Shown here in pieces: positions 52,492 to 63,825 of a DNA stretch of 64,000 nucleotides. Position numbers and translations under genes: made by a program. Position 1 is the first letter of the stretch, and each line of letters opens with the position of its first letter. The DNA comes from JBBEAM01 sp040882845 (GTDB lineage Bacteria; Pseudomonadota; Alphaproteobacteria; Kiloniellales; DSM-21159): contig JBBEAM010000007.1 of assembly GCA_040882845.1 (NCBI GenBank), positions 992,001-1,056,000 on the forward strand, written 5' to 3'. Below the pieces are notes generated by a model. That model saw only the letters and a program-made list of their open reading frames with translations. It made no database searches and was not told the origin of the DNA.

Positions 52492-54198
52492 CTACTTCGC
52501 GGCCGCCGCCGGAATCTGGGTAAGGCCGTCCAAACCGAGATGATAGACGTTGTCGGCGCCTTCTACCCAGGCAGGCCGGTGGGTGATCGATACGATCGTC
52601 AGGTCGCCGGCAAGACTGCGGATGTTGGCGCAGATTTCACGCTCTGATTCCGGGTCCAGCGCGCTGGTCACCTCGTCGAGGATCAGCAGCCGCGGCTTAT
52701 GCACCAGAGCGCGGGCGATGGCGATACGCTGGCGTTGGCCGCCGGACAACCGCGAGCCGCGCTCCCCGACCACGCTGTGCATACCGCCCTCCAACTCGGA
52801 GACGAAGCCCCAGGCGTCTGCCGCCTTCAAGGCTTCCTCGACCAGCTCCTCAGTGATCTGGTCATAGCCAAGAGAGATGTTGGCGAAGATCGAATCGTGA
52901 AACAGGAAGAGTTCCTGCGGCACATAGCCGATCATGCCGCGCCATTTCTCCAGGTCGACCTCCTGGATGTTCATGCCGTCGATCAGCACCTTGCCTTCGT
53001 CGGGCTCGTATAGGCCAAGCAGCAGATCGGTAATCGTCGTCTTGCCGATGCCCGAGGGCCCCATGATCACCGTGAGCTGGTGCGGCGGTATGGTCAGGGA
53101 GATATCGCGCAGTACCTGCTTCCTGCCGAAGGAGAAGGACACCCGCTGCAGAGCGCAGCCGCCCTCCAGGGTCGGCACCTTGGTACCGGGATTGGGCTCG
53201 CGCGCCCTCTTGGCTTCGGCGATCGCGTCCTGCACCGCGAAGTAGGCGCTTTCCGAAACCATGACCTTCTGCAATTGCTGCTGCAGCTTGCCGATGGTCG
53301 AAACCGTGCGCTGGAACAGCAGCCCCATCACCAGCAGGCTGGTCAGGGGAATGCCGTAGTGCTTCAGCGCGACGTAGAAACCGACGCCGAGGAAGATCAC
53401 CAGGATCGGTTCCTGCAGGTTCTTCAACGCCTCCTGGCTGATCACCTTGCGGCGCAGGGCGAGGCGCAGATCCTGAATCTTCTGATTGAAGAAGATCTGC
53501 AGGTGCTTGTGCCGCGCCATGGCCTTCAGCGGCTTGATGCCGCTCAAGGCGTCGCTGAGCTGCGAGACCAGTTCCATGTTGCGCTTGGTCTGGCGCCGGC
53601 CGGCATTCTTGGCGACTCGGACCAGGGTATGCAGCAGGCTTGCGATCCCGGCGCCGACCAGCAACGCGACGAAGCCGAGCTGCCAGGAAACCAGCACGGC
53701 GACGACGATGTAGATCGCCGTCTGGATCATCAGCGAGACGAAGTTCGCGGATTGCAGATAGGCGGTGCTACCGCGCGTGGTCTCCAGGGAGATCGCGTTG
53801 GCGAAGCGCCCGATCGGCTGCCCGGAGAAGTATCCCCAGCGGGCGCGCAGGATGTTCTTGGTCAGCCGCGTCTGCAGGGAGGTCGCGACATCGGCCACGG
53901 CATAGCCGACATAGCGCATCGCCGCCAGGGTCAGCATCGACTTGAGGATGATCGAGACGACCAGGACGACCAGCAGGACCTCGAAGGTCTCCGGCAGGCC
54001 GACCGCCGCCAGAACGTCGGTGAAGATCGAGGTGACCGGCGAGTCCGCATCGGCCTGGCTATCCTGAGCCAGGGTGAGCAGCGGCAACAGCGCGGTCAGG
54101 CCGATGCCTTCGGCAATCGCAGCCGCCAGCAGGCAAAGCAGGACCAACCATTCGTTGACGCCCTTGGTCCCGAAGAAAATGCGGAAGACCGTGGACAT
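52492..54198 (-). CDS. ABC exporter, fused permease-ATPase (MsbA-like)
   Basis: About 568 residues from ATG 54198 (MSTVFRIFFGTKGVNEWL). Six transmembrane helices cover about residues 15-320. The ATPase shows Walker A GPSGIGKTT (about 388), Q-loop VPQELFLF, signature SGGQRQRIAIARAL and Walker B LLILDEVTSALD. The closing SITHRP is the H-loop. Such half-transporters flip lipid-linked sugars or lipids. It is convergent with the glycan genes and divergent from the sphingolipid block, so it could serve either. Confidence 0.88.
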   Translation of the reverse strand: MSTVFRIFFGTKGVNEWLVLLCLLAAAIAEGIGLTALLPLLTLAQDSQADADSPVTSIFTDVLAAVGLPETFEVLLVVLVVSIILKSMLTLAAMRYVGYAVADVATSLQTRLTKNILRARWGYFSGQPIGRFANAISLETTRGSTAYLQSANFVSLMIQTAIYIVVAVLVSWQLGFVALLVGAGIASLLHTLVRVAKNAGRRQTKRNMELVSQLSDALSGIKPLKAMARHKHLQIFFNQKIQDLRLALRRKVISQEALKNLQEPILVIFLGVGFYVALKHYGIPLTSLLVMGLLFQRTVSTIGKLQQQLQKVMVSESAYFAVQDAIAEAKRAREPNPGTKVPTLEGGCALQRVSFSFGRKQVLRDISLTIPPHQLTVIMGPSGIGKTTITDLLLGLYEPDEGKVLIDGMNIQEVDLEKWRGMIGYVPQELFLFHDSIFANISLGYDQITEELVEEALKAADAWGFVSELEGGMHSVVGERGSRLSGGQRQRIAIARALVHKPRLLILDEVTSALDPESEREICANIRSLAGDLTIVSITHRPAWVEGADNVYHLGLDGLTQIPAAAAK

Positions 54199-54666
54199 GG
54201 AGAAAGGTGGCTCCCTCGGTTGACGTGACGCGCTTCCTAGCAGCTTTGCGGAGCGGACTCCATAAGACTGCGCTGGCCTCCCGGCGGCCCGAATCCGGCG
54301 CGCGCTTCGACGGCTACGCCACGGGGCGCTGCCTCGGTCACGTTTTGCAACACTCCAGCCCTCTGATTCCAGGAGATTCTGCCCCAAGATGTGACAAAAC
54401 CACGGCCTTGTCCCTCCGAGATAGCCTTGTCGCTGTGCGCGCGCCTATGGCAATGACGCGCAGATTGTGTCGGGCTCGGTGGAGTCGGCGAAATCCCGGT
54501 CTCATTCCCAGTGGATTCGCGCAAGCTTAAAAGTCCTCTGCAATCGCACTCGGCCGCGTCCTCTGCGCGTCCCGCGATGGTCGAACGGTATATTTGAATT
54601 CTGAGGAAGGTCTTCGACTTCATGCGAAGCTCGTTACCCCCGCAATCCCTGTCACCGGAGAGCGGC
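54199..54666. other. Gene-free divergent region between ABC exporter and sphingolipid genes
   Basis: A 468-base stretch in which I found no convincing gene or terminator. It must hold the promoter of the aasR operon and that of the ABC exporter. Open frames here run mainly over the opposite strand of the aasR start and have no family-like content. Confidence 0.6.
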
Positions 54667-56442
<1,776 letters not shown>

Positions 56443-56460
56443 GCGGGGGGCACGCGCAAC

Positions 56461-57411
56461 GTGCCGGGACTTGCCGTTCTGACGGGCGCGACGGGCTTCA
56501 TCGGCCAGCATCTCGCTGCACGCCTGCAAAGCGACGGCTGGCGGCTAAGAATCTTCTCCCGCAATCCCCAGGCTGCGCAGAGCGTAGCCTGCGCGGAAGC
56601 CGTGACCGGCGACTTCGCGCAAACCGACAAGCTGCGCGCGTTGACCCGGGAGGCCGATCTCATCATCCACTGCGCCGGCGCGATCAAGGCGCGCAGCCGC
56701 GCAGACTTCGATGCGGCGAACGCCGACAGCGTGACGCGGCTGACCGAGGCCTGCGCGCAAAACGCAACCAAACCACGCTTCGTGCTGCTCTCCACCCTGG
56801 CGGCGCGCGAAGCGGAAATCTCGAGCTATGCGGCGAGCAAGCGCGAGGGCGAGCGTCGTGCAGAAGCCGGACGCGATGCGCTATCCAGCCTCACTATGGT
56901 CAGGCCTCCCGCGGTCTACGGTCCCGGCGACCGGGAAACCCTGGCGTTCTTCAAAATGCTCCGCTCCGGCTTTGTCCTCTTTCCCAAGACCGAAGCCGCC
57001 CGTCTCTCCCTGATCCACGTCGCCGATCTTGTCGAGGCCATCGCCGCGCTGTGCAGGATGGAGAGGCCGCCGGAAGGAAGCTTCGAGATCGCCGACCCCG
57101 CGCCGGAAGGCTATTCCTGGGAGGAGATGATCCGGGCCGGCGAAGCCGCCGTAGGCCACAGCGCACGGCGCATCGTCCTGTCACGTGGCACCGTCGGCTT
57201 GATCGCCGGCGCGGTTTCCACTGGCGCGCGGCTCACCGGCCGCCTGCCGATGCTCAGCCGCGACAAGGTCGCCGAGCTGTTTCATGCCGATTGGGTGGCC
57301 CGCGACCGGCGTCTGCAAACCCTCTTGAACAAGCCGCCGCGCATCGCCTTGCTGGAGGGTTTCCGCGAAACCGCCGCTTGGTATCGCGCGCAGTCTTGGC
57401 TCAAGAGTTGA
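56461..57411 (+). CDS. cerR: NAD-dependent epimerase/dehydratase family, ceramide reductase candidate (CerR)
   Basis: A 316-residue extended SDR starting at GTG 56461 (MPGLAVLTGATGFIGQHLA). The nucleotide motif GATGFIG, LIIHCAGAIKARSR (about 65) and the catalytic YAASKREGE (about 120) are present. The C-terminal half is lengthened. In Caulobacter the equivalent gene between aasR and acpR reduces the 3-keto group of the oxidised ceramide. It is 18 bases after aasR. Confidence 0.82.
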   Translation: MPGLAVLTGATGFIGQHLAARLQSDGWRLRIFSRNPQAAQSVACAEAVTGDFAQTDKLRALTREADLIIHCAGAIKARSRADFDAANADSVTRLTEACAQNATKPRFVLLSTLAAREAEISSYAASKREGERRAEAGRDALSSLTMVRPPAVYGPGDRETLAFFKMLRSGFVLFPKTEAARLSLIHVADLVEAIAALCRMERPPEGSFEIADPAPEGYSWEEMIRAGEAAVGHSARRIVLSRGTVGLIAGAVSTGARLTGRLPMLSRDKVAELFHADWVARDRRLQTLLNKPPRIALLEGFRETAAWYRAQSWLKS

Positions 57412-57457
57412 TTCTTCCAGGGATTCGAAGGGCTTCTCCAAGCAAGGGGCGCGTCAC

Positions 57458-57718
57458 ATGACTGAAATGAAGCAAGACCAGCAGGAGATCTACGAGAAGG
57501 TCTGCAGCCTGCTAGAACCCTTTAATAATAAGGAATTAACCCTAAATAGAGAGACCGACATCTCAAGCGATCTCGAGATAGATTCTGTTGCAGTTCTTGA
57601 TTTCATCATGGAGGTCGAGGACGAGTACGATATCTCCTTCCCGATGAACCGGATTTCGGAGATCCGCACCATCGGAGAGCTGGTGGAGGCCATCTCAGAG
57701 CTTGGGGGAAAGCACTAG
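57458..57718 (+). CDS. acpR: Dedicated acyl carrier protein of the sphingolipid locus (AcpR-like)
   Basis: An 86-residue acyl carrier protein with phosphopantetheine serine in LEIDSVAVLDFI (about residue 43), in place of the usual DSLD motif, and the acidic EVEDEYDISF helix. AT-rich codons in its first 50 residues (57518-57560) are unlike its neighbours. It carries the acyl chain for the serine condensation and is followed three bases later by spt. It is separate from the housekeeping AcpP, which is not in the window. Confidence 0.88.
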   Translation: MTEMKQDQQEIYEKVCSLLEPFNNKELTLNRETDISSDLEIDSVAVLDFIMEVEDEYDISFPMNRISEIRTIGELVEAISELGGKH

Positions 57719-57721
57719 GCA

Positions 57722-58927
57722 ATGGATTTGTTCGATAAATTTTCTTCCCTTCCGGGACAGTACGAAAAGATCAAGGCCGCGGGGGAGAACCCCTTCGGCG
57801 TCTGCATCGAGAAGATCGAGCGCCCGACCCTTGGCATCGTCAATGGACGCTCGACCGTGCTCGCCGGAACCAACAACTACCTCGGCCTGACTTTCGACGA
57901 GAGTTGTATCGCCGCCGCCCAGGAGGCCTTGGCCACCCAGGGCACCGGCACCACCGGTTCGCGGATCGCCAACGGTACCTACGCCGGGCACCGCAACCTC
58001 GAGGAGAGCATCGCGCGTTTCCTGGATAAGCGCAGCGCCATCGTCTATCCGACCGGCTATCAGGCAAATCTCGGCACCATCGCCGGGCTCTGCGGTCCCG
58101 AAGACACCGTGCTGATCGATGCCGATTGCCACGCCTGCATCTACGACGGGGTCAAACTATCGGGCGCCAACGTCATCCGCTTCCGGCACAATTCGCCCGA
58201 GGATCTCGACAAGCGGCTGAGCCGGATCGCCGAGGGAAACACCAACATCCTGGTGATCGTCGAGGGCCTCTACTCGATGTTCGGCGACGTCGCGCCGCTC
58301 AAGGAGTTCGTCGCGGTCAAGAACAAGCACGGCGCCTATCTCTACGTCGACGAGGCGCACTCCTTCGGCGTCTTCGGCAAGACCGGCCAGGGCGTGGCCG
58401 AGGCGCAGGGCGTACTCGACGACGTCGATTTCATCGCCGGCACTTTTTCCAAGAGCCTGGGGACCATCGGCGGCTTCGCCGCGTCCAACCATCCCGAATT
58501 CGAACTGCTGCGCGTCGCCAGCCGGCCTTACATGTTCACGGCGTCGATCTCGCCGGCCACGGTCGCCTCGGTGACCGAATGCCTGGAACAGATCCGCCGG
58601 CGTGGACCCGCACTGATGCAGCGGCTCTGGGCCAACGCCAGCAAGCTCTATCAGGGCGTCACCGCGCTGGGCCTGACGGTCAGCGCGCCGCTCGGCCCGA
58701 TCGTCGCGGTGCGGATGCCGGACAGGGAAACGGCCGTCTTCTTCTGGAACCGCCTGCTGGAGAACGGCGTTTACGTCAACCTGGCGATCCCGCCGGGCAC
58801 GCCGAACTCGACCTCCCTGCTGCGCTGCTCGGTTTCCGCCGCGCATACCGAGGAGGACATCGACGCGATTCTTCACGCCTTCGAGGAGGTCGCCCTCGGA
58901 CTGAGCGCCTCCCAGGCCGCCGAGTAA
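57722..58927 (+). CDS. spt: Serine palmitoyltransferase
   Basis: A 401-residue alpha-oxoamine synthase. The PLP lysine is K244 in AGTFSKSLGTIGGF, and D210 and H213 lie in YVDEAHSFGVFG. Other landmarks are NNYLGLT (about 51), GTGTTGSRIANGTYAGHRNLE (in two parts, about 78-98) and FTASISPA. The GTFSKS and N-terminal form suit serine palmitoyltransferase better than BioF or KBL, and the neighbours decide. It condenses serine with the acyl thioester on AcpR to 3-ketosphinganine. It ends 12 bases before the convergent next gene. Confidence 0.88.
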   Translation: MDLFDKFSSLPGQYEKIKAAGENPFGVCIEKIERPTLGIVNGRSTVLAGTNNYLGLTFDESCIAAAQEALATQGTGTTGSRIANGTYAGHRNLEESIARFLDKRSAIVYPTGYQANLGTIAGLCGPEDTVLIDADCHACIYDGVKLSGANVIRFRHNSPEDLDKRLSRIAEGNTNILVIVEGLYSMFGDVAPLKEFVAVKNKHGAYLYVDEAHSFGVFGKTGQGVAEAQGVLDDVDFIAGTFSKSLGTIGGFAASNHPEFELLRVASRPYMFTASISPATVASVTECLEQIRRRGPALMQRLWANASKLYQGVTALGLTVSAPLGPIVAVRMPDRETAVFFWNRLLENGVYVNLAIPPGTPNSTSLLRCSVSAAHTEEDIDAILHAFEEVALGLSASQAAE

Positions 58928-58938
58928 GCTCCAGACCT

Positions 58939-59892
58939 TTAGCAGAACGCGCCCTTGCGGTAGAGGCGCCAGGCCAGCCCCGGCGCCGCGAGCAAGGGGT
59001 GCCTGCGCTGCCAAGGCGCAACCTCCAGGGTCACGCCGCTGTGCCGCTCGATCTTCCACAGCAGATAGTCCAGGCCGTCCTTGAAGGTGAAGGCCGACTT
59101 CACCAGCCGCAGGACGTGCAGAGACTTTCCGGCGAGACGCCGTAACCGCCACGCCAGGGCGCAGCGGTTGGCGGCGGCCCAGCTGGGCTGGTGCTCGTAG
59201 CCGCCGCCATCGCCCCGCCGGCGGGCGCCCGGCAAGGCGCGGCCTTCGGCCGCTGCGCGCAGCAAAGCCTCGTAGCGGGCTGGATCGGCGGCGACCAGTT
59301 CGCCCGAGCGGCTCCCGCGCTCCGCCCGCAGTTCCGTGCGGTAGCTTTCCGCCAAGGCGCGCTGCCAGAGCTCCTCCGAGGAGAAACGCGCAGGCATCAG
59401 CGGAAGCCCGCGCCGCAGCAGCGTAACCACCGCGCTCCCCAGGGCCCCCGACACCCGCTTTTCGACATCGCTATCGGTGGCGCGCAGCAGCCGGCAAGGC
59501 TGGGCGAAGCGCCCCCAGAGATAGGAGAGAAAGCTGCGCGAAGCGCTGCCCCTGACCAGATCCCGCAAACTCAACACCGCAACCTTGGCCCGCAGCGTCG
59601 TTCCGGCGTGCGCCGTTTCGAAATAGAAAACGCTGGGCGGCAGTGCGGCATTGGCCGCGGCGGCGAGCCGGCTGCGATGAAAAGCACGATAGCTCCGCAC
59701 CAGCAAGTAAAAGTCCGCGATCCGCCCCTCCAGGGCGTTCTCGCGCAGGCAGGAGCCATAGAACAGCAGTCCCAGGAAACTGTCACCGTGTTCGCGCTGG
59801 ATGGCCTCCGCCAGAGCTTCGACCTCCGCGGAGACCGCTGTCGAAAGCTCGGCGGCGATCAGCCGCGTGAGGGCAATGGGCGCACTACGCAT
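58939..59892 (-). CDS. TAM41-like/nucleotidyltransferase-like protein, putative CDP-lipid enzyme
   Basis: A 317-residue protein. FLGLLFYGSCLREN (G46-S47) followed by GRIADFYLLV (D60) is a nucleotidyltransferase-type GS-x-D motif with one aspartate, as in mitochondrial TAM41 CDP-diacylglycerol synthases. The rest is helical and basic, with LHVLRLVKSAFTFKDGLDYL and LLWKIERHSGV near the end. It lies immediately downstream of the lipid-kinase gene, two bases away. Making a CDP-activated lipid or transferring a head group to ceramide is inference. Confidence 0.55.
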   Translation of the reverse strand: MRSAPIALTRLIAAELSTAVSAEVEALAEAIQREHGDSFLGLLFYGSCLRENALEGRIADFYLLVRSYRAFHRSRLAAAANAALPPSVFYFETAHAGTTLRAKVAVLSLRDLVRGSASRSFLSYLWGRFAQPCRLLRATDSDVEKRVSGALGSAVVTLLRRGLPLMPARFSSEELWQRALAESYRTELRAERGSRSGELVAADPARYEALLRAAAEGRALPGARRRGDGGGYEHQPSWAAANRCALAWRLRRLAGKSLHVLRLVKSAFTFKDGLDYLLWKIERHSGVTLEVAPWQRRHPLLAAPGLAWRLYRKGAFC

Positions 59893-59894
59893 GA

Positions 59895-60857
59895 TTAAAT
59901 CCGCAAAAATTCGACCCGCTTGTCGCCGCGCAGCAGCACGGGCGTATCGGGTTCCGGGGTAAAAAGTTCGCCGTCGAGAGTGAAGGGCTCGCTGAGCGAG
60001 ACGCTCATGCCCTCCGCCTTGCGGCTGAAATAGACCTCCGCCGGCGCGAGCGTCCTCTCCGCGCCGCCATAGAGTAGTCTGTAGCCGTTTCGCAGCAGCC
60101 GCGGCGCCGGTGCGGCGATGCGGGTATAGTGCAAGGCCCCTGCCCCGCTTCCCCAGAAGGGACGGCTGCCAAGCACCAGGCGCTCCATGCCGGTAACCAG
60201 AGACAGCAGCTGCGTGCCGGAATCCGACGCGCCATCGTCGAACTGCACAGAGATCTCTTCGCCTCTGAGAATCCGCTGCGTGGTGCCGCGGGCGAAAGCG
60301 CTGCCGAGCAGCAGGCGGGCCAGCGTCAAACCGGCCGCCAGATTGGATTCCACCTTCTTGCTGTGAACATGCTCCCGGGCGTAGAGGATCGCGCGGTAAA
60401 TCGAGGAGGTGCCGAAGAAGGTGCCGTAGATCGGTGCCGCGCCGGGGCGCAGCTGCATTCCAACCAGCGGCCGCGAGACGATCGCCTCGCGCCAGTCACC
60501 GCGCGCCAGCTTGGCGTAGAGCCTTTCTGCGGCGGCGGCGGGCTTGCCCCTAAAGCCGACATCCTCGGCGATCATATTTGTCATCCCCCCGGACAGCACG
60601 GCGAGCGGCGGCGTCTCTGCGAAGGGATTGGCATTGATCAGCAGGCTGCACACCGCCTGGACGGTCCCATCCCCGCCGTTGACGGCGACAACCTCGACGT
60701 CAGCCGCGGCGAACTCGGCCAGTACCTGCTCCAGACCCTCGATCCCTTGCATCCGGCGATGCACAACCCCCTGGCGGCCGGCGAGCGCGCGCTCCAAGGC
60801 CTCGATGCCGCGCCGGTTGCGCTGACTGCGCAGGTTGCTGACCAGCCCCAGGCGCAT
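59895..60857 (-). CDS. Diacylglycerol-kinase-family lipid kinase (ceramide kinase candidate)
   Basis: A 320-residue protein with the DAGK catalytic core: VSNLRSQRNR (N-terminus), AVNGGDGTVQAV (GGDGT, residues 61-65), and LAVLSGGMTNMIAEDVG (about 88-104) in place of the usual GTxND loop. The C-terminal half is a beta-rich lid domain. The family includes ceramide and diacylglycerol kinases. In Caulobacter a lipid kinase by the sphingolipid genes phosphorylates ceramide; this gene occupies the matching position. It is four bases after lptG's partner region on the same strand. Confidence 0.78.
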   Translation of the reverse strand: MRLGLVSNLRSQRNRRGIEALERALAGRQGVVHRRMQGIEGLEQVLAEFAAADVEVVAVNGGDGTVQAVCSLLINANPFAETPPLAVLSGGMTNMIAEDVGFRGKPAAAAERLYAKLARGDWREAIVSRPLVGMQLRPGAAPIYGTFFGTSSIYRAILYAREHVHSKKVESNLAAGLTLARLLLGSAFARGTTQRILRGEEISVQFDDGASDSGTQLLSLVTGMERLVLGSRPFWGSGAGALHYTRIAAPAPRLLRNGYRLLYGGAERTLAPAEVYFSRKAEGMSVSLSEPFTLDGELFTPEPDTPVLLRGDKRVEFLRI

Positions 60858-60861
60858 CGGC

Positions 60862-61935
60862 TCAGCGGTGATATTCGTAGTAGAAGGCGATCGAACCGGT
60901 GACGCTCATCAGGATCAGCGTCGGGACCCAGGCGGCGAGCTGCGCGGGCAGCAGTCCGGCCTCCCCGATCGACAGGATCACGCCGTCGAAGGAAAGATAG
61001 ACGAAGCCGAGCCCGACCCCTGCGAGGATCATCGTCGTCACCCTTGCGGTACGCTCGAAGCGCTGCACCAGGGGCACGCAGAGCAATACGATCAGCACCG
61101 TGGTCACCGGGATCGCCAGGCGCTTGTGGAACCAGGTCTCGTAGAGATACTGCGGCCGGTTGCCGAAGGACGGGCTTTCCAGGAAACGCACCAAACTAAA
61201 GAAACTCATCTCGCTCGGATGCTCCGAGAAGATCGAGAAGGTCTCGGGCTCGATCTGCGTCTCCCAGATCATGGACTCCCGCCGCTCCGGCGCGTTCCCA
61301 CGAGGATCGGAGATGGTCACCTCGTCGAGCCTCCAGGTCTCGCCGTCGTATTGCGCGGACTCCGCCAGAACGCGGTCCTCGAAATCGCCGTTCCCGCTGC
61401 GCCGGATGATCGTCACGCCGCTGAGCAGCCCTTCTTCCACATTCACATGACGGATACGCACCATGTTGTCGCCTTCGCGCAGCCAGGTGACGTCTCCAGT
61501 CCCGCCAAAGGATTCGCCATAGTCCCCGACCCCCCAGGCCCGCAGTTCGTTGACGGCCTTGGGCGCCAACCAGGCATCAAGCGCGAACTGCGGCAGGGCG
61601 ATCAGAAAAGCCGCTGGAAGCAGCGCCAGCATCAGCTGGAACTGCGAGAAACCGGAAGCGCGGATCGCGGTCAGCTCGCTGTGACGCACCATGCGGGTGA
61701 GAACCACCAGGGTGGCGAGCAAGGCAGCGAAGGGCACCAGCTTGTTGGCGATCATCGGCGCGCGTAGCAGGCTGTAGCGCAGCAAGGCCTGGGTGCTGTT
61801 GCCGCCGGCCTCGACTATCTCGTCGGCGAAGGCAAGCATGTCGAGCATCAGAGCCGCGATCGTCAGGGCGACGAACAACAGCACAAAGCGGCTGAGCATC
61901 AGCCTGAAGAAGTACCGATTGAGGGTTCTGGCCAC
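60862..61935 (-). CDS. lptG: LptG-family permease (lipid export)
   Basis: A 357-residue YjgP/YjgQ permease: three N-terminal helices (FRLMLSRFVLLFVALTIAAL and others), a periplasmic beta-jellyroll (about residues 130-260), and three C-terminal helices. The start MARTLNRYFFRLMLSRF is usual for LptG. It works with LptF and LptB to draw LPS from the inner membrane. It begins three bases after lptF and is followed by the lipid kinase gene. Confidence 0.88.
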   Translation of the reverse strand: MARTLNRYFFRLMLSRFVLLFVALTIAALMLDMLAFADEIVEAGGNSTQALLRYSLLRAPMIANKLVPFAALLATLVVLTRMVRHSELTAIRASGFSQFQLMLALLPAAFLIALPQFALDAWLAPKAVNELRAWGVGDYGESFGGTGDVTWLREGDNMVRIRHVNVEEGLLSGVTIIRRSGNGDFEDRVLAESAQYDGETWRLDEVTISDPRGNAPERRESMIWETQIEPETFSIFSEHPSEMSFFSLVRFLESPSFGNRPQYLYETWFHKRLAIPVTTVLIVLLCVPLVQRFERTARVTTMILAGVGLGFVYLSFDGVILSIGEAGLLPAQLAAWVPTLILMSVTGSIAFYYEYHR

Positions 61936-61938
61936 GGT

Positions 61939-63123
61939 CTAGTGTTCCGCCTGCGGCAGCTTGCGGCGGCGCGCGAACACCGATTCCAGCCAGGTCCCCA
62001 GTCCGCCCAGGGGGTCCTCCGTCACCCGGTAAGCCGCGCGATAGAACAGCAGCACGCAGAGCGCTACGAAGCAGGAAAAGGGCAGCCACATCCCGATCAA
62101 CGGCGACAGCGAGCCCAACTGCACCAGGGAATCGCCGAACTGCAGGACTTCCTCGTAGAGCACCAGGATCACCAGACCGAAGACGATGCCATAGGTCTGG
62201 CCGACCCGGCCGCCGCCCAGCGCCAGGGGCACCGCGAGCAGCGGCAGGAAGAACAGCGACAGCGTGCGCACCAGGCGGGTGTTCATTTCCGCGGCGTATT
62301 CGGCTCTGGCTTCATCGTCGGGCGGGGCCCGCAAGGCGACATAGAGCTCCGGCAAGGTCAGCTCGCGTTCGTCGCTGCCGCGGTTGCGGAAGGTGACGCT
62401 GCTGGTGTTGCGCAGCGGCCAGGAGAAATCCTGGAAGCTGAGCACCCCCTTGCCCTGGCCATCCGCAGAAATTTCAGCCCGACTGCCGCTGTCGAGAGCC
62501 AGGAAGGTCCGCTGTCCGTTCGCGGATTCGCGCAGGCTGCCGGTGTTCGCCGTGGTGATATAGACCCCGCCGTCGTCCTTTTCCTCATAGACGAAGACCT
62601 TGCTCAGCCTCGACCCGTCGGGGGTGGCGCCCTCGACCAGGAAGGTGCGCCCCTCGTGCTGGATGAAGGTTCCCTCGCGCACCGCCGCGCTCAGCGAGGC
62701 GTTGGCGATGGTGTGCACCAGGGAACGGTAGGTATAGCGGCCGTAGGGCTGCAGATGGCTGAATGTCGCGGCGGCGATCAGCAGCAACACCGTGCCGAAG
62801 AACAGGATCGGCGCTATCATCCGCGGCAGTCCGATCCCCGCCGCCTGCAAGGCCGACAGTTCGTTATCCCGGCTGAGCCGGCTGAACGTCAGGAAGACCG
62901 CGAGGAAGAAAGCCGCCGGTAAGGCAATTCCCAGATAGTGAGGGATCAGATTAACCAGCATCTGCGAAAGATAGCCGATCACCTGGTCGGAATTCTGGGT
63001 GATCTCCAGCAGCCGCAGCATGCGCTCGAGCAACAGCGCGAGCAGCGCGACTATGGTCATGGCGATGAGATAGCCGGCGATCTGCCGCAGGAGATAGAAG
63101 TCGATTGTTCGGCGCAACGCCAA
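61939..63123 (-). CDS. lptF: LptF-family permease (lipid export)
   Basis: About 394 residues from TTG 63123, where AAGGAGG lies six bases upstream; the open frame extends to 63210 without family content. Family landmarks are TIDFYLLRQIAGYLIAMTIV, LLERMLRLLEI, LSRDNELSALQAAGIGLPRM (about 90-110) and the periplasmic jellyroll before the last helices. It pairs with LptG downstream. Position beside the sphingolipid genes raises the chance that it moves another anionic lipid besides LPS. Confidence 0.88.
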   Translation of the reverse strand: MALRRTIDFYLLRQIAGYLIAMTIVALLALLLERMLRLLEITQNSDQVIGYLSQMLVNLIPHYLGIALPAAFFLAVFLTFSRLSRDNELSALQAAGIGLPRMIAPILFFGTVLLLIAAATFSHLQPYGRYTYRSLVHTIANASLSAAVREGTFIQHEGRTFLVEGATPDGSRLSKVFVYEEKDDGGVYITTANTGSLRESANGQRTFLALDSGSRAEISADGQGKGVLSFQDFSWPLRNTSSVTFRNRGSDERELTLPELYVALRAPPDDEARAEYAAEMNTRLVRTLSLFFLPLLAVPLALGGGRVGQTYGIVFGLVILVLYEEVLQFGDSLVQLGSLSPLIGMWLPFSCFVALCVLLFYRAAYRVTEDPLGGLGTWLESVFARRRKLPQAEH

Positions 63124-63243
63124 GAACGGCCTCCTTCGTGCGCCCGGCGAGGGTGGAAATTGCCCGGCGCAGGCTCGATATACTCTATAGGCCCCACCCC
63201 GCCCAACCAATTCCTCTCGAAGAAGAGTAAGAGTCCGTTTGTC

Positions 63244-63825
63244 ATGTTTCTCAAGCCGCGCAGCCGAACCCGACGCAGCCCCCTCTCTCTCGCCGGAGCC
63301 GCGATTTTCACTCTTTGCCTAGCCGCGCTAGCCCCGGCGGCGGCCGACTCCGGGCGCGTCGAGCGAACCCTGGCCAAAGCCAATCCTAGCGAACAGGTCG
63401 AAACCTGCAGCGAGCAGCCGCGCCATATCCGCATTTTGGTCGAGGATGTGCGCGAGGAACGCGGCGTCATCACCGCCGATCTGCACGACGACGATCCCGA
63501 TAACTGGCTGGTCGGTAAGAAGAAAGTCGACCGCGAACGATGGACGGCCCGGCCCGGCACCACCGAGATCTGCTTCACGGTGGAAGAGACCGGCACCTAT
63601 GCCATCGCCCTCTATCACGATCTCGACGCCAGCGGACGGCTGGAAACCTCGATGCTCGGCATCCCTGTGGAACCCTTCGGAATCTCCAACAACCCGATCA
63701 TCATGCTGTCCCCGCCAAGCCTCGGGGAGGCCGCCTTCGAGGTTCCGCACGACGGTGTAAGCCTGACGATCCAGCTTAAGCACGGCTTTCTCGACGGAAA
63801 ACCCGGCCGCTCGCAGCAGAAGTAG
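63244..63825 (+). CDS. Secreted DUF2141 family protein
   Basis: About 193 residues from ATG 63244. A signal peptide (SLAGAAIFTLCLAALAPAAA) precedes a beta-sandwich domain with DLHDDDPDNWLVGKK and TYAIALYHDLDASGRLETSM, which matches DUF2141 (the conserved AxxxxHDxxxxGxLD-type element). It is divergent from lptF. Its function is unknown; members are exported. Confidence 0.82.
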   Translation: MFLKPRSRTRRSPLSLAGAAIFTLCLAALAPAAADSGRVERTLAKANPSEQVETCSEQPRHIRILVEDVREERGVITADLHDDDPDNWLVGKKKVDRERWTARPGTTEICFTVEETGTYAIALYHDLDASGRLETSMLGIPVEPFGISNNPIIMLSPPSLGEAAFEVPHDGVSLTIQLKHGFLDGKPGRSQQK

